A stretch of 64,000 nt of DNA from Bimastos eiseni (taxonomy: Eukaryota > Annelida > Clitellata > Crassiclitellata > Lumbricidae), in NCBI GenBank assembly GCA_959347315.1, contig OY365810.1, positions 30,559,565 through 30,623,564 of the forward strand. The letters are read 5' to 3'. The position numbers and the translations under genes were made by a program. Every line of letters begins with the position of its first letter. Position 1 is the stretch's first letter. Below are positions 32,301 through 42,312 of the stretch, one piece after another. Under the pieces are notes generated by a model. The model ran no database searches. It saw only the letters and a program-made list of their open reading frames with translations, and was not told the DNA's origin.

Positions 32301-34980
32301 TTAAAAGCAAATTTATGGTAAAACCATGTGTGATACAATGCATTGCTGAACTTCTCAAGGTAGTTAAATAAACTAGTGTAAAACTGGTTTCAAGATAACA
32401 TATAGCTGCATATTATGGTTTAAACAAGTGATTCTTACAACTGATACTCTCATCAAGGTAATAAGAGAATGTCTTTAGATTTATAACATACCCGATATGA
32501 TACACTTCATTATTACCCTAATCCATCTAATCCTACCTTAATCCTTCCAATCCTACCGTAATTCATCCAACTCTGCCCTATCTCTCCAACCATACCATAA
32601 TCCTTCCAATCATACCCTAATTCATCCAATCCTAATCCATATAATCCTACCCTGGTCCATCCAATCATACCCTAATCCAACCAATCCTAATCCATCCAAC
32701 TGTACCCTAATCCATCCATTCATACCCTAATCTATTTAATCCTACCCTAATTCATCCAACCCTACCCTAATCCATCCAATCCCACGCTAATCCATCCAAT
32801 CCTATCCTAATCCATTCAATCCAACCCTAATACATCCAATCCGTAAACAGTAATCCGTCCAATGCTACCATAATCAATCAATCAAAAAATACTTGATATA
32901 GAACCCCTTCAAGATATCTACTCAGAGGCACTCCCGGCCTAACCCTCGGCTAAAAGGGACAGTTTTAAGAGAGGCGTAAAATGAAGATGATGAATTCATA
33001 GGTAGGAGACAGAGCTCTATGGGAAGTCCATTCCAGATGGTAGGTCCCACGACCAAGAAAGCCAGATTCTGCATTATGGAATTGCGTGCAAAAGGGACGT
33101 TCAGATTGCCATGAACTGCAGAGAGAAGTGGTCGTCGACCACTACTGGCAGTGATAGGGCGACATAGCTCCTGCAAATAGGCAGGTGCAGTACCGCCAAG
33201 GCAGCGCAAAACTAAGGCAGATACCCTAAATAAGATGCGCTAAATAAGATGCCCTAAATACATCCAATTCTATCCTAATTCATCCAATCCTACCCTAATC
33301 CATCCAACCCTAATCCATCCGACCCTATCTTAATCCATCCAGTCCTACCCTAATCCTTCCAATCATACCCTAATCCATCCAATCCTACCCTAATCTATCC
33401 TATCCTAATCCATCCAATCCTCTGCCTACCAAGCTTTCTCCTTCCAACGAAACCTGCTTTAATAACAGGACTTACATCTTTATATGACATCTGTGGAAAC
33501 CTCTCTTACATAATATAGAGCAAATAGGCTGGTGCCCTCCCTTGGCTTTAGAGTTGTACTTTTGAATTTATGGTCATGATTATTTCAAAGTTCAACAATA
33601 GAGTCGCCACAACAGTCGAGTTTGAATTCATTATTCATTCATTGCAATAATTTATATAGCACTTCTTTAAGGTTGCTACTCAGACGTGCTTCCAACCCCA
33701 GCATGGATAAAAAGAATAGTTTTATGACTGAGTGGAATGCATTAGAATGGAACCTGTGGAGCAAGCACAGCGCCAATGGGAGTCCATTCCATAAAGACCA
33801 CCAAGGAGACAGGATTCAGGGGCGTATAATTATACAACTACAGAATGAACAACTAATGTTGTTCTGATATAAGCTCTATTATCAACTAAGTAAGCCCACC
33901 GCTGTTACCGTGTTACCTTGTCTCTAACGTCACATTACCGTTGTCTGTGCTTTGCAGAAGGAGCGCTCGGCACGCATAAACAAAGCTAAGAACGCTTCAC
34001 GAGCCGCTTATATGAACAATCGAAAGAAGGCCGAGCAGTTGATTCTCGCCTGGCAGAGTGGGGTAAACATTGATCCGGCCAACGTCAACATCTTTGACGT
34101 ACAGATCAACCATCTGCTGATGTGTCTCGAAAACACCATGGTTAGTAGCCATTGATGAAGTTATTATAGCTGGAGTTACCTTCATACACTTAGAAGCAAT
34201 TGATGAGTCTTGTGACAGGAGGCAGAGGCAGAGACTTATAGGGGGACCGAAGGGGATGGTCTATTTTCGGTATTTTCAATGTTCTCTACAATATGTTCTA
34301 GTTATTCCTCTGTGTTAATGTATTAATTGTGGTCCCTCCTTGTGTTAAATTCTGATTATTCTTGCTTTGCCTGGATCCAGCTTTATTTGACAATCCTTCA
34401 TTCTCGTTTAACAACCGTTTTCTGTACAGTTATTTCATGACATATTTTGAGGACGAAGCATCAGAGCTTTTTTCTGTCAACAATCCATTAATCGGCCGGT
34501 GGCTGCTCTGTAACTGTTACAGGAGCCTTGCAAGTCCTTCATGGCTGTAGTTTAATCAGCGGTTCAAATGGTTGCTTTGTGTCGATAGATAGCGAGCGAC
34601 ACAGAGCAATGTTCTCGGGGAGGTGTCCCATGTCGTCTGTGCATTATGCATCGCGTCTTTATGCATTTTTCATTCGGTGGCTTTGTGCTTTTCAGATGAA
34701 AAACAAGAGCGAGCAGAAACCGTTGGACAGGCTGCTTGTCTGTAAGCCATCACATCTGAATCGATCTAGGCAGTCTCTTTGCTCAAATCTCACCACGATT
34801 ATATCTCCCAACAGCTGCACGGGCAGCAACTCCGCCGTCGAAACTCGGACAATTGTCGTGACTTCGGATGCCGGCGACTCTGCCGACGACTTAGATCTAC
34901 ACAGGAGACCATCTGCTAGTAGCACTTTTTCGTTTGTCCAACAGAGGTCCAACCACGTCGTTCGTATATCAAGCCTGTGA
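19241..34980 (+). CDS. Shal/KCND: Shal/Kv4 voltage-gated A-type potassium channel, 4 coding exons
   Basis: Kv4 channels carry the rapidly inactivating subthreshold somatodendritic K+ current and assemble as tetramers with KChIP and DPP-type partners. Joining 19241-20349, 24610-24772, 33958-34140 and 34696-34980 gives 579 residues and a stop. The N-terminus [17 protein letters not shown] is the Kv4-specific KChIP/inactivation segment, which fixes the start at 19241 rather than an upstream codon. T1 domain about 41-140 with the zinc motif H104-x5-C110-x20-C131-C132; S1 about 181-200, S2 222-246, S3 256-275, S4 287-306 with arginines spaced by three ([13 protein letters not shown]), S5 322-344, filter TTLGYGD 367-373, S6 with PVPV. 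The C-terminus VVRISSL corresponds to VVKVSAL of vertebrate Kv4. A short family-conserved stretch after CLENT is not seen and may be diverged or on a missed exon. Confidence 0.97.
22250..22600. repeat. Degenerate minisatellite, about 40-bp unit
   Basis: Some eight to nine diverged copies of a unit containing TTACTATG, CC(T)ATTAAGTACCTG and TCTGCTGCC. Confidence 0.75.
23010..23185. repeat. 32-bp minisatellite with CCCTAA-like core
   Basis: Five copies of AAAGGGAACCCTAACCTAAT followed by TGAAACATTTTT. The core AACCCTAACCTAA is telomere-like, but the full unit is not a telomere array. Confidence 0.92.
24610..24772 (+). CDS. Shal/KCND: Kv4 coding exon 2 (rest of filter, S6)
   Basis: Acceptor CTGTTGCAG, donor GTAAGA. 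It completes the glycine and encodes [16 protein letters not shown], then [20 protein letters not shown] and [14 protein letters not shown]. Confidence 0.97.
26604..26627. repeat. Perfect 10-bp stem hairpin
   Basis: CAACCCGTGA, a four-base loop AGAA, then TCACGGGTTG. A related half motif (AACCCATGA...TCACGAGT) follows about 60 bases later. Confidence 0.8.
29870..30490. promoter_or_regulatory. CpG-rich block, possible internal promoter
   Basis: A marked rise in CpG against an AT-rich intron, with an inverted CCAAT box (GATTGGC), a GACGTCA half palindrome typical of CREB/ATF sites and many CG dinucleotides. An open frame of 148 codons on the minus strand spans most of it but has no recognisable domain. 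It could be an alternative Kv4 promoter or an unannotated transcript start. Confidence 0.3.
30527..31076. mobile_element. 550-bp hAT non-autonomous element
   Basis: Termini CAGGGCCGGATTAAGGC and GCCTTAATCCGGCCCTG are a perfect 17-bp inverted repeat of a type common in animal hAT elements. Flanks GTTGGACT and GCTGGACA agree at 6 of 8. The interior is A/T-rich with no transposase frame. Confidence 0.9.
31535..31624 (-). mobile_element. tRNA-Gln-like SINE head
   Basis: On the minus strand GGTTCCATCGTGTAATGGTT then AG matches the 5' half of tRNA-Gln at nearly every base. A B-box-like CCAGGTTCAAGG lies about 35 bases on. The anticodon arm is not intact, so this is a SINE or pseudogene, not a working tRNA. 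Confidence 0.65.
32520..33420. repeat. ATCCATCCAATCCTACCCTA minisatellite, interrupted by a LINE
   Basis: Dozens of short units (CCTACCCTAATCCATCCAAT and variants) lie at 32520-32870 and again at 33250-33420. The break between is filled by a minus-strand LINE end. Confidence 0.92.
32871..33235 (-). mobile_element. LINE 3' end inserted in a minisatellite
   Basis: On the minus strand the 33209-32922 frame reads [39 protein letters not shown] and [14 protein letters not shown], the C-terminus of a CR1/L2-like reverse transcriptase. Its tail is an ATTG repeat (seen on + as AATCAATCAATC). It is cut at its 5' side. Confidence 0.9.
33640..33850 (-). mobile_element. LINE 3' end fragment
   Basis: TTTATATAGCACTTCTTTAAGG and TGCTACTCAGACGTGCTTCC on + are the reversed tail of the same type of LINE; GGGAGTCCATTCCA corresponds to the WNGLP coding motif on minus. 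It ends 110 bases before Kv4 exon 3. Confidence 0.55.
33958..34140 (+). CDS. Shal/KCND: Kv4 coding exon 3 (proximal C-terminus)
   Basis: Acceptor CTTTGCAG, donor GTTAGT, 61 codons, phase 0. It encodes [20 protein letters not shown] and ends [13 protein letters not shown], matching the KARLARIR and HHHLLxCLEKTT blocks of other Kv4 tails. The middle is diverged. The donor is weaker than its neighbours. Confidence 0.9.
34696..34980 (+). CDS. Shal/KCND: Kv4 terminal coding exon
   Basis: Acceptor TTTTCAG, 94 codons and TGA at 34978-34980, phase 0. It encodes a Ser/Thr-rich tail ([28 protein letters not shown]) ending HVVRISSL, like the Kv4 extreme C-terminus. Direct joining to exon 3 keeps the frame. 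The last residues could serve as a PDZ ligand (family knowledge). Confidence 0.88.
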   Translation: MKNKSEQKPLDRLLVCKPSHLNRSRQSLCSNLTTIISPNSCTGSNSAVETRTIVVTSDAGDSADDLDLHRRPSASSTFSFVQQRSNHVVRISSL

Positions 34981-37845
34981 CCTGCACACCTCTACCGAGT
35001 GCTGGTCGTCTGCTTCATGGAGTGGTATGTCGTTGGGTACGCCTATCCGGCGTTCTGCCGATCAGGATGTTACTGGGTACTATAACGAGATGCTTCAAAA
35101 ATTGAGGTTCTGATGTATTCAGATGTTTCGACGATAGAGGTATTGTTTGGCGAATACTTTTGTCGAGTGTTGTGCTGTTTAGGTTGTCATTTGATGATGC
35201 TGCGATCAGACTTTTTGTGATGTGCTGTTTTTGAATGCTTCATGGTCGATTCTCTTCTACTGTTTCAAATAATGTAGAGTCGGTGAAAGCTCCTATCGAA
35301 TGATTAGGTGAGTAATTGTTCAGATACTCTTACTGCAAAGAGTGAATTTAGTTGTATTTCATTGCATGTGGTTTATGAGCTGGGAAGAGCCACATGTATA
35401 CCTGAACAGCAGAATAAGATCCGTATCAACACTGGGTGTTGGACTAAACTCTGCGAAGAAGAGGGTCCAGGACAAGAGTGTGCTTGCATCCCTGAATGAC
35501 ATGGGAATGGTCTAATGTGTTACTGTACAGAATCAAAAACTCGGCTAATGTGTGTTGCCAGGTCAAGCGTTTAAGTGATGGCGTTGCAAATGGCTATCAC
35601 AAAAGTACGTTTTGCTGTGTGCAGTTTTCTACAACTCTTGTCTAATGCATGTCAGTGGTTTCGTTCTATTTCGTACTAAGCTCATGTTTCGGTATCAGGG
35701 TGCAATTTGTAGTTGGGAGTGGAGATAACATCAGTCACTTTGATTCAGACCACACCCCTAACAGGTACATATTTATCCCAGTATGCGACTTTCTACCTAC
35801 AGTTCTTCCACCACTCTTTCCAACCACAAAATGTACTCTGTACTTTCAATTATGCTTAGAAATTCGTTTCATAGCTGCGGTTTTAGAAGAGGCATTTCTA
35901 AGTGTGCTATTGTTGGCTGACTGTTAGTGGTGCATTCAAAGTTAGCATTTACGCTTGCAGGCTACTAACAATGCTGGACGGATGCACTGCCAATACCAAT
36001 ACTTTATTATAGATGTAGTGGCAGTATCAGTACTTTGTTACACCTATCACTACCGATCAGAGATGTTTCAAGTACTGGTGTTTGAAGTTCCAGTACAAGT
36101 ACTTTGGTCTCTAGTACAAGTATGAGCACAGCTACTTTGGTCTCAAGTATGGGTGCGTGGACAGGTACTTTGGTGTAAAGTACAAGTACTTAGGTTACAA
36201 TACAACTACGCATGGCTAACACAAGAACAGAGGGATATTTCTATTTAAAAATAATGCTAAATCAACAATGTATTTGAACTGCTGTAAGACACAAACTCAT
36301 AGAATTGCACTTGAGTGATATTGGCAATGTGAGCATCGTGTTACTCGTATTCGATTGATGCATTTTAATATTAAATTACGATAACTAAACATACCTTCAA
36401 ATATAGCTTTAGGTCTATTTAAATATGGGTCTCCACTAAAAAACTGCCAAAATGTAAAATGTAAGAGTAAACGTCTGAAAGCGAATTGGTAGCCCGTTCG
36501 AGTTTACGTAAAAGACTGACTATCAGCTGTTCAATTTATGTGTTTGGAATTTAAATAACTTCTGTTACACATTGTATAGTCTTGTATAAGTACTTAGGTC
36601 TTGAGTACGAGTACGAATACTTGAAAACTGTGCTCGAGCTGTACTCAAGTACAGGTACCAGCTTCAACATCTCTGCACAAATACTTTTACCAATATCTTT
36701 CCTAGATGACCTTACCGTTATTGTCCATAAAATGTACACACTCACAAAATCAGCAAACAATAATGCAGTATGATTCACATACCATACATTGTCTTGGTTA
36801 CCACAGTGCCCCCTTCCGACCATATTTCTCGATCTTGATGTAACAGCTTGTTACATGATACTCTTAAGTGTATAATTGTAAATTAGACATATGTGTATTT
36901 GCCGGTTAACAGCCAGAAATACACGGCTTGCAGTATCAATAAAGCTGATTTCAAATGCAGCCTGTAGTAAAGTTTAGACATTTTGACTGCAAAATTACAC
37001 TATAAACAACATTTTATTTTCAAAAAGGCAATGCTAGCCACATGTTTATGTTGTTTTAACTTCGATTTGTTGAACTGTGTCAGTGATAGGTTACTCGATT
37101 CGCCATTGTTACATTTCAGCAACTAATAAAAGAAATGTTTACACCAGTCAATGTATTTAAAGAATATCTCTTTCAGGGATCAATTTTGAGTGCTTCTTAT
37201 CAGCAGGTCGACTCATTTTCAGTAGCTTACTAATTTCCAAAAGTTGAGGCCACAAATTCGACCAGTTTTTCCCAGATTGCAAAAAGGACATGCTTTGTGT
37301 CAATCTCTCGACTTCCCTTATCAGTCATTGAAAAACGACAGACTTTAAAATACTATGATCAGCATCATGAGTTGCTGGCAATTATATTTTGCCCTTTGTC
37401 AATTACAGTTTATTATCGGAAATTAAATTGAGAGCCATATATAGCAGAATAAGGATTATAAGGATTAGTATCAAGTATGATGGGCTAAAAATCATAGACA
37501 GTGCTTAAGCAATCGCACCAAATAAAACTCGCAATACCCGCTCTGATGCTGACATGTGCGAGGATTAGAGTCCAGGAGAGGGGATCGGGTATGATGGGGT
37601 ACATGTAGAAGAGGGGCTACTGTGTCTGGTACTGTTCAAAGCGGGAAGCCACCGGCCAAATCATACATACAGTATAGCTATTGCAAGTTTATGCAACAAA
37701 TATCACGCAGGTTGTAAGCAGTCTATGAGGTAACGCTTTTCAATGGGAAAAGTATTTCAATAAAAAAATAATATAAAAACCCAGGGGAAGCATGCGCCTC
37801 AATGGCAGCGACGCCACTGGGCATGTGTATTGATGACGCCAAGCG

Positions 37846-38135
37846 ATGACAAGTTTGGCTGCCTGCAGGAATCTTCGTTCTGCATCTTGTGGTGAACTTG
37901 TAGTTTCCTTTGCAAACACTTCAAAGACTCGACGTCATGTGACTTGTGTCTTGAAATTGGGTCGACCACATGGAATAACCTTGCCACGGATCTGCCTGCT
38001 ATTTCAGCTACAGACTCTGCATTCGTCTTTTAGAAGCTTCTGCAAACTTCTTTATCCCCAGAGTTGGACCAGCGCCACTGAGTAGGTTTTCTTGGAGGTG
38101 GGCTATGTATATCCTCCAAATGAATGATAGCGATA
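37846..38135 (+). mobile_element. LINE 3' end remnant
   Basis: A + frame contains STTWNNLATDLPAISATDSA, then KLLQTSLSPELDQRH. This is the usual LINE reverse-transcriptase C-terminal pattern, followed by a GGGCTATGTATATCCTCC tail and AATGAATG. Confidence 0.75.
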
Positions 38136-38462
38136 ATGAATCCTGATCTTAGCAGCCCTGTATCGTGCTATGTGCATACTTACTCTCAAAAAAAGCAGAA
38201 GCCAAGGTGCAAGTTAACTCTGGTAAATACATGTCCAGGCTAAACGGTGAAAGCGTTGCCTGTCTTTTAATTTTCGGTTTCTACGTGCAAGTGGTGTGAC
38301 TTTATTCGAACTTTTGTGTCGTGAATCTTAGACTTTCTACAGGTTGCTCAAAGTGCTTTCCAACTTTCTTTTCGGGATTTGCTTCTGTTGGCAGCAGCCG
38401 CATAAACGACTGACCTCATTATTTCTGTGCTTTCTTGGAGCTGTCGAGGTTTGGGCTGCATT

Positions 38463-38606
38463 CAGGGGTGGCGATCCTGGAGATTGAGAGGGACAAGTCC
38501 CCTCTCACCTTTTACGAAGAGGGGACGTGTTACAAGTTTGTCCCCCCAAATTTTCTACCCCTCTCATTGGGTGTTTCCCACCCGTCAAACAAGATCGCTG
38601 CCTCTG
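38463..38606. mobile_element. 144-bp hAT MITE (GGTGGCGATC family), copy 2
   Basis: Left end CAGGGGTGGCGATCC, right end GATCGCTGCCTCTG, flanked by perfect 8-bp duplications GCTGCATT at 38455-38462 and 38607-38614. Interior related to 16658-16773. Confidence 0.95.
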
Positions 38607-40529
38607 GCTGCATTCAATGGGAAAACAAATATGTTCACTTCCCAACATCGTAATATCGTAAAGACAAGTTCACCACGCCAAGTGATGCAGGATGACAGCT
38701 GCTGAGAGTTTTCACATGATTCAATCATTTCTAACTGAGTGTGTGTTTGTGTGTAATCTTTTGAGACATTGTAGTTTTGGTATCGCAGTGATTTTAATTC
38801 TTAGCTTGACTATGTTTTCTAATGTTTGTGAAGTTTGCACTGAGAGCATTGTCTTCTGCAAGTTTGTCGTGTAAGAGTTTGTTTAATGGTGCATTGGTTT
38901 GCCAGCTTAGCATTCGCTACTGCCGTTGCTGAAGAAAACATCTCTCTCTGAGCTCCTTCATTTTTGTAGACTGCCATATCTTCAATCACAGGTGTAAGCT
39001 TTTGTTACCTGTTAATTTCTCACATGTGGTAATCACTTGAATATTGTTATGATGACTTGTTGGCTTCTTTTCGATGAAAATCTGGTTTTAAATGAGAATT
39101 CGATAGATGATAAAATGCTATTCAACTAGAATAACATATCAGGGTATCCTATGCCTGTGAATATATGCTCATAGAAAGGCCATGAAGTATTGAGATTACT
39201 CTTTCTTTCCCATGTCCCGACATACTATCCTGTCGCGGTTTTCTGATGATATGTTTCAAACAATATTCTGTGAGATTATGATTATGTGTGTTGTTGATTG
39301 TTTAACGACACCGTTCCATATCGAATATGATTTGGTGTCGCCCTCCTTCTTTCTCCTGGCTTGGGACTGGCATTGTTTAAGTCCAAACAGTGGCGGAGTT
39401 CATGCTTAACCACAAAGCTATGATTTAAAATTCTAGCGTACATGAAACTGGAGGTAGATAACATATGTTCTATTTCAATATTTTGTATGCATCGTCCGCA
39501 GGTTGTTTTTTCTATAATTTCATTGTGTTTTAGTTTAAGTTTTAGCTTTAGCATGTGCTAACAGGTGTTTTCATTTAGTTGTTGCTGTTTAGTTTCTGTT
39601 GTACTTTTTATGTTGAAGGTAAAATGACTTGTTAGAGAGCTGTAAATACGTTTTTAATTAGCTGACAATGGTGTTGCAGTATTCCAGTATTTCTGATGAT
39701 GCTCATAACAAGTTCAAATACTTTCTGTGCACCGTTTGTAGGATTTGTTTGTTAACCTCTGTCCAATAGATTCTGAGTGTGTTGCAAAGTCTCTTCTTCA
39801 CTTATCAAAAGTCAGAACTTCGACTTCTGTAATGCATTTTGTAGATTGTTTATTAGGTTCCTACGATGCCTGAAATTAGTTTACTTAGTCCTACAACCCA
39901 TTTATCTTTCTCTCAAAATTTAATCAAGGTTTCTGGTACTCAGTCATAAATAAAGCAGTTTTCGATATTTTAATTAATACCCGATAAGATAAACCGGTTT
40001 CATTAATGATTAAGTTGGTCATGCCTTGCTGTTCAGTTGCATGAGACTTGCTGCAAGGCGATGAACAAGATTATTCTCAATTTCAAATGTTTGATAAGAT
40101 TTATGTCCATTGATAACAATTATTGCTAATAATATGATTTGCTGAAGAAATTAATTTGATTCTGACTCAAGCATTCATCCAGTGACAGCACTCAAAAATA
40201 TTGTATAGTTCACATTCTACTGATGCCAAATTCACTAAATGTCCTCTAATTTAAGCATACGTACCAAGCCACACAATTCAGTGTCCTAAAACTTTACATC
40301 GAATTTCCTGAGATCCTACAGCTGATACGATCTTCTGCAGCCTTGTTGGCAGCGACTGCATAATTAATACTGGTTCCTAACATACTTCAACTCAGAAATG
40401 CCAGTTGCATGCAGTGTTTTCCTCAAACTGCCAAATTCTGTTTGAAATGTAAGTAAATTGTGGATATTAGTGATGAATGAGATCATGTGTAGTTGACTAG
40501 AGCCAATCTCTCAAAAATACATGCAACAT

Positions 40530-40605
40530 CATAAGGCAGCACAGAGAGCGCCTCAGAGTAGATATTCTGAAGGGGTGCTATATAAATGCTCGATTACATT
40601 ACATC
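40530..40605 (+). mobile_element. LINE 3' tail fragment
   Basis: AGTAGATATTCTGAAGGGGT, then GCTATATAAATGCTCGATTACATT. The same terminal signature occurs at 44576-44620 and 61780-61840. Confidence 0.45.
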
Positions 40606-41448
40606 CTGACCAATCCAGGCTGCACCATTGACAATGTCATCTGCGCACTTAATGCCAGAAAACACCCCATAATTATTAGGTCCTGATTATTGCATAATAT
40701 GCGACTGTTTATATCATTAATTTGCAGTCGTTTAAATGATGTTTTTTTAATTGGATATAATCATTTATGCTTGTGTACGTAATCGTGTGATGTACACAAA
40801 AAGATTCTAATAGGAAGAAGTAAAAAAATTGTGTTTTTGTGAGCAATACATATAAACAGCTACTGTGAATAGATTGATTGAGCCAAGCTATTTGACTGAG
40901 GAGGCCTGTTCTTGTGAAGATGATGGATGGAAGGAAAAGAGTCCGAATGGAGGGAAGGTGTTTGGTTGGATTTGGGATTGATCTCCAGTCAGTATTTGCT
41001 CAAATGTTGTATCTTTAATTGTTCTTTTCTCTCATTCATCATTTTGCCAAATCGATTCTTTGACAGATCCGCTGAGCACTGTTTGTCTGCGAACCAACAT
41101 GAATTGGAGGCAGCTGGCTGCTGCTGCTGCTGCTGCTCTCTTCGATTTCGGACATTACTTGAATGTCATTGAAGAAACTTTCATTGTTTGTCAACTAATC
41201 AAAACGTCCTGTTTGCTATTTGACAGAGTTTCTGTTTGTTTAAATATCGTTTACAGTTGCTTTCGTTGCTAAACGTTTAAAATGAGGAGTGTTGAAGATG
41301 CATTAAATGGTTGACAGTGGGATCTCTGATCGTTTTTATCTCATTGTATTAAGCAGCATTTAGTCTTTATTGTCATTAATCTAAACTGTTGCAGACCATC
41401 TTTTACTGAACCCACTTAAAACAAGTTTTCTAATACGTAGACCAGACA

Positions 41449-41721
41449 GGTAGCGGCCCTAGAGTAATGGATGACACGCTAGGGCGCAGCACTGAGGAAC
41501 AAAATTTGATCCCCGTAAGGTTGACTGGTACTTCTTTCGCTAGGGGGCGGCGGTGGTTAAATTAGGTGTATAACGTAATGAGCTCCTCGCATGGCTATCG
41601 ACAGTTAAATTCAACTCCTGTAATAACTTGTCATAATTCGGTTATGCTCTGTTTGAAATCATTCTGCGGTTTTTCAGTTTGAATCAGTTTGAAATTAAAC
41701 GATAATTATTATTATCAAAAC
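41449..41721 (+). mobile_element. SINE family A, copy 2
   Basis: Matches 7795-8065 through CCGTAAGGTTGACTGGTACT, TGGTTAAATTAG, GACAGTTAAATTCAACTCCT and GTAATAACTTGTCA, ending AATTATTATTATC. The B box is decayed (AATTTGATCCCC). Confidence 0.8.
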
Positions 41722-42122
41722 TGCAAGCGAGCATCTAGTAGAATTAAGGGTACGAAGTGGATTCCTATAGCTCATTTAATTATCGTCGTCGCCGTCTGTC
41801 GAATATTTCATTACTATGTCAAATGCCGATCATGTCCAGTTGCGAAATTCTTGCTCCTCAAGTTACTGTATTGCATCCAATATAGCTACAATCGGAATGC
41901 GAGACCGCATCCTCGATCCCGTCTCTGCCGTCATTTCCAATGGTATAAGATTGGACAGATATGATTTTATACAAGTCCCTATTATGTCGCATTGCGACAC
42001 TAGTTTGGCGCTGTCTCTCTGGTTGTGTGCCATCTTACTTTACTGAACTGTGTCGTCCGGTGTCTGAACTCCTTTCGCGTAGAGCATAGCTCATAATTAT
42101 GGGCATGTTTGCAGAGACCCTG

Positions 42123-42169
42123 AATGTACAGGTTAGATGATGATGATGATGATGACGATGATGACGACG

Positions 42170-42201
<32 letters not shown>

Positions 42202-42203
42202 CT
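42123..42203. repeat. (GAT)n / (ATA)n microsatellite
   Basis: GATGATGATG with GAC variants, then ATAATAATA. The second part is probably the reversed tail of the adjacent SINE copy. Confidence 0.9.
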
Positions 42204-42312
42204 TCGTTTTAATTTCAAACTGACAAACCGTAGTATGATTACAAATACAGTATGAGCGAATGATGACGAGTTATTACAGGAGTCGAATTTAACCGTCGGC
42301 AGCTACGCAGGG
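42168..42312 (-). mobile_element. SINE family A, copy 3 (partial, reversed)
   Basis: On the minus strand it reads TTAAATTCGACTCCTGTAAT then AACTCGTCA, CAGTTTGAAATTAAAACGA and an ATT repeat tail, matching the 3' half of copies 1 and 2. It lies less than 500 bases from copy 2 in opposite orientation. Confidence 0.8.

Larger units (their letters stand above)
24773..33957 (+). other. Kv4 intron 2 (9.2 kb)
   Basis: No channel exon found. Contents are two CpG-rich blocks (25640-25960, 29870-30490), a 24-base hairpin at 26604, a hAT element (30527-31076), a tRNA-headed SINE (31535-31624) and a minisatellite split by a LINE (32520-33420). The rest is unassigned. Confidence 0.6.
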
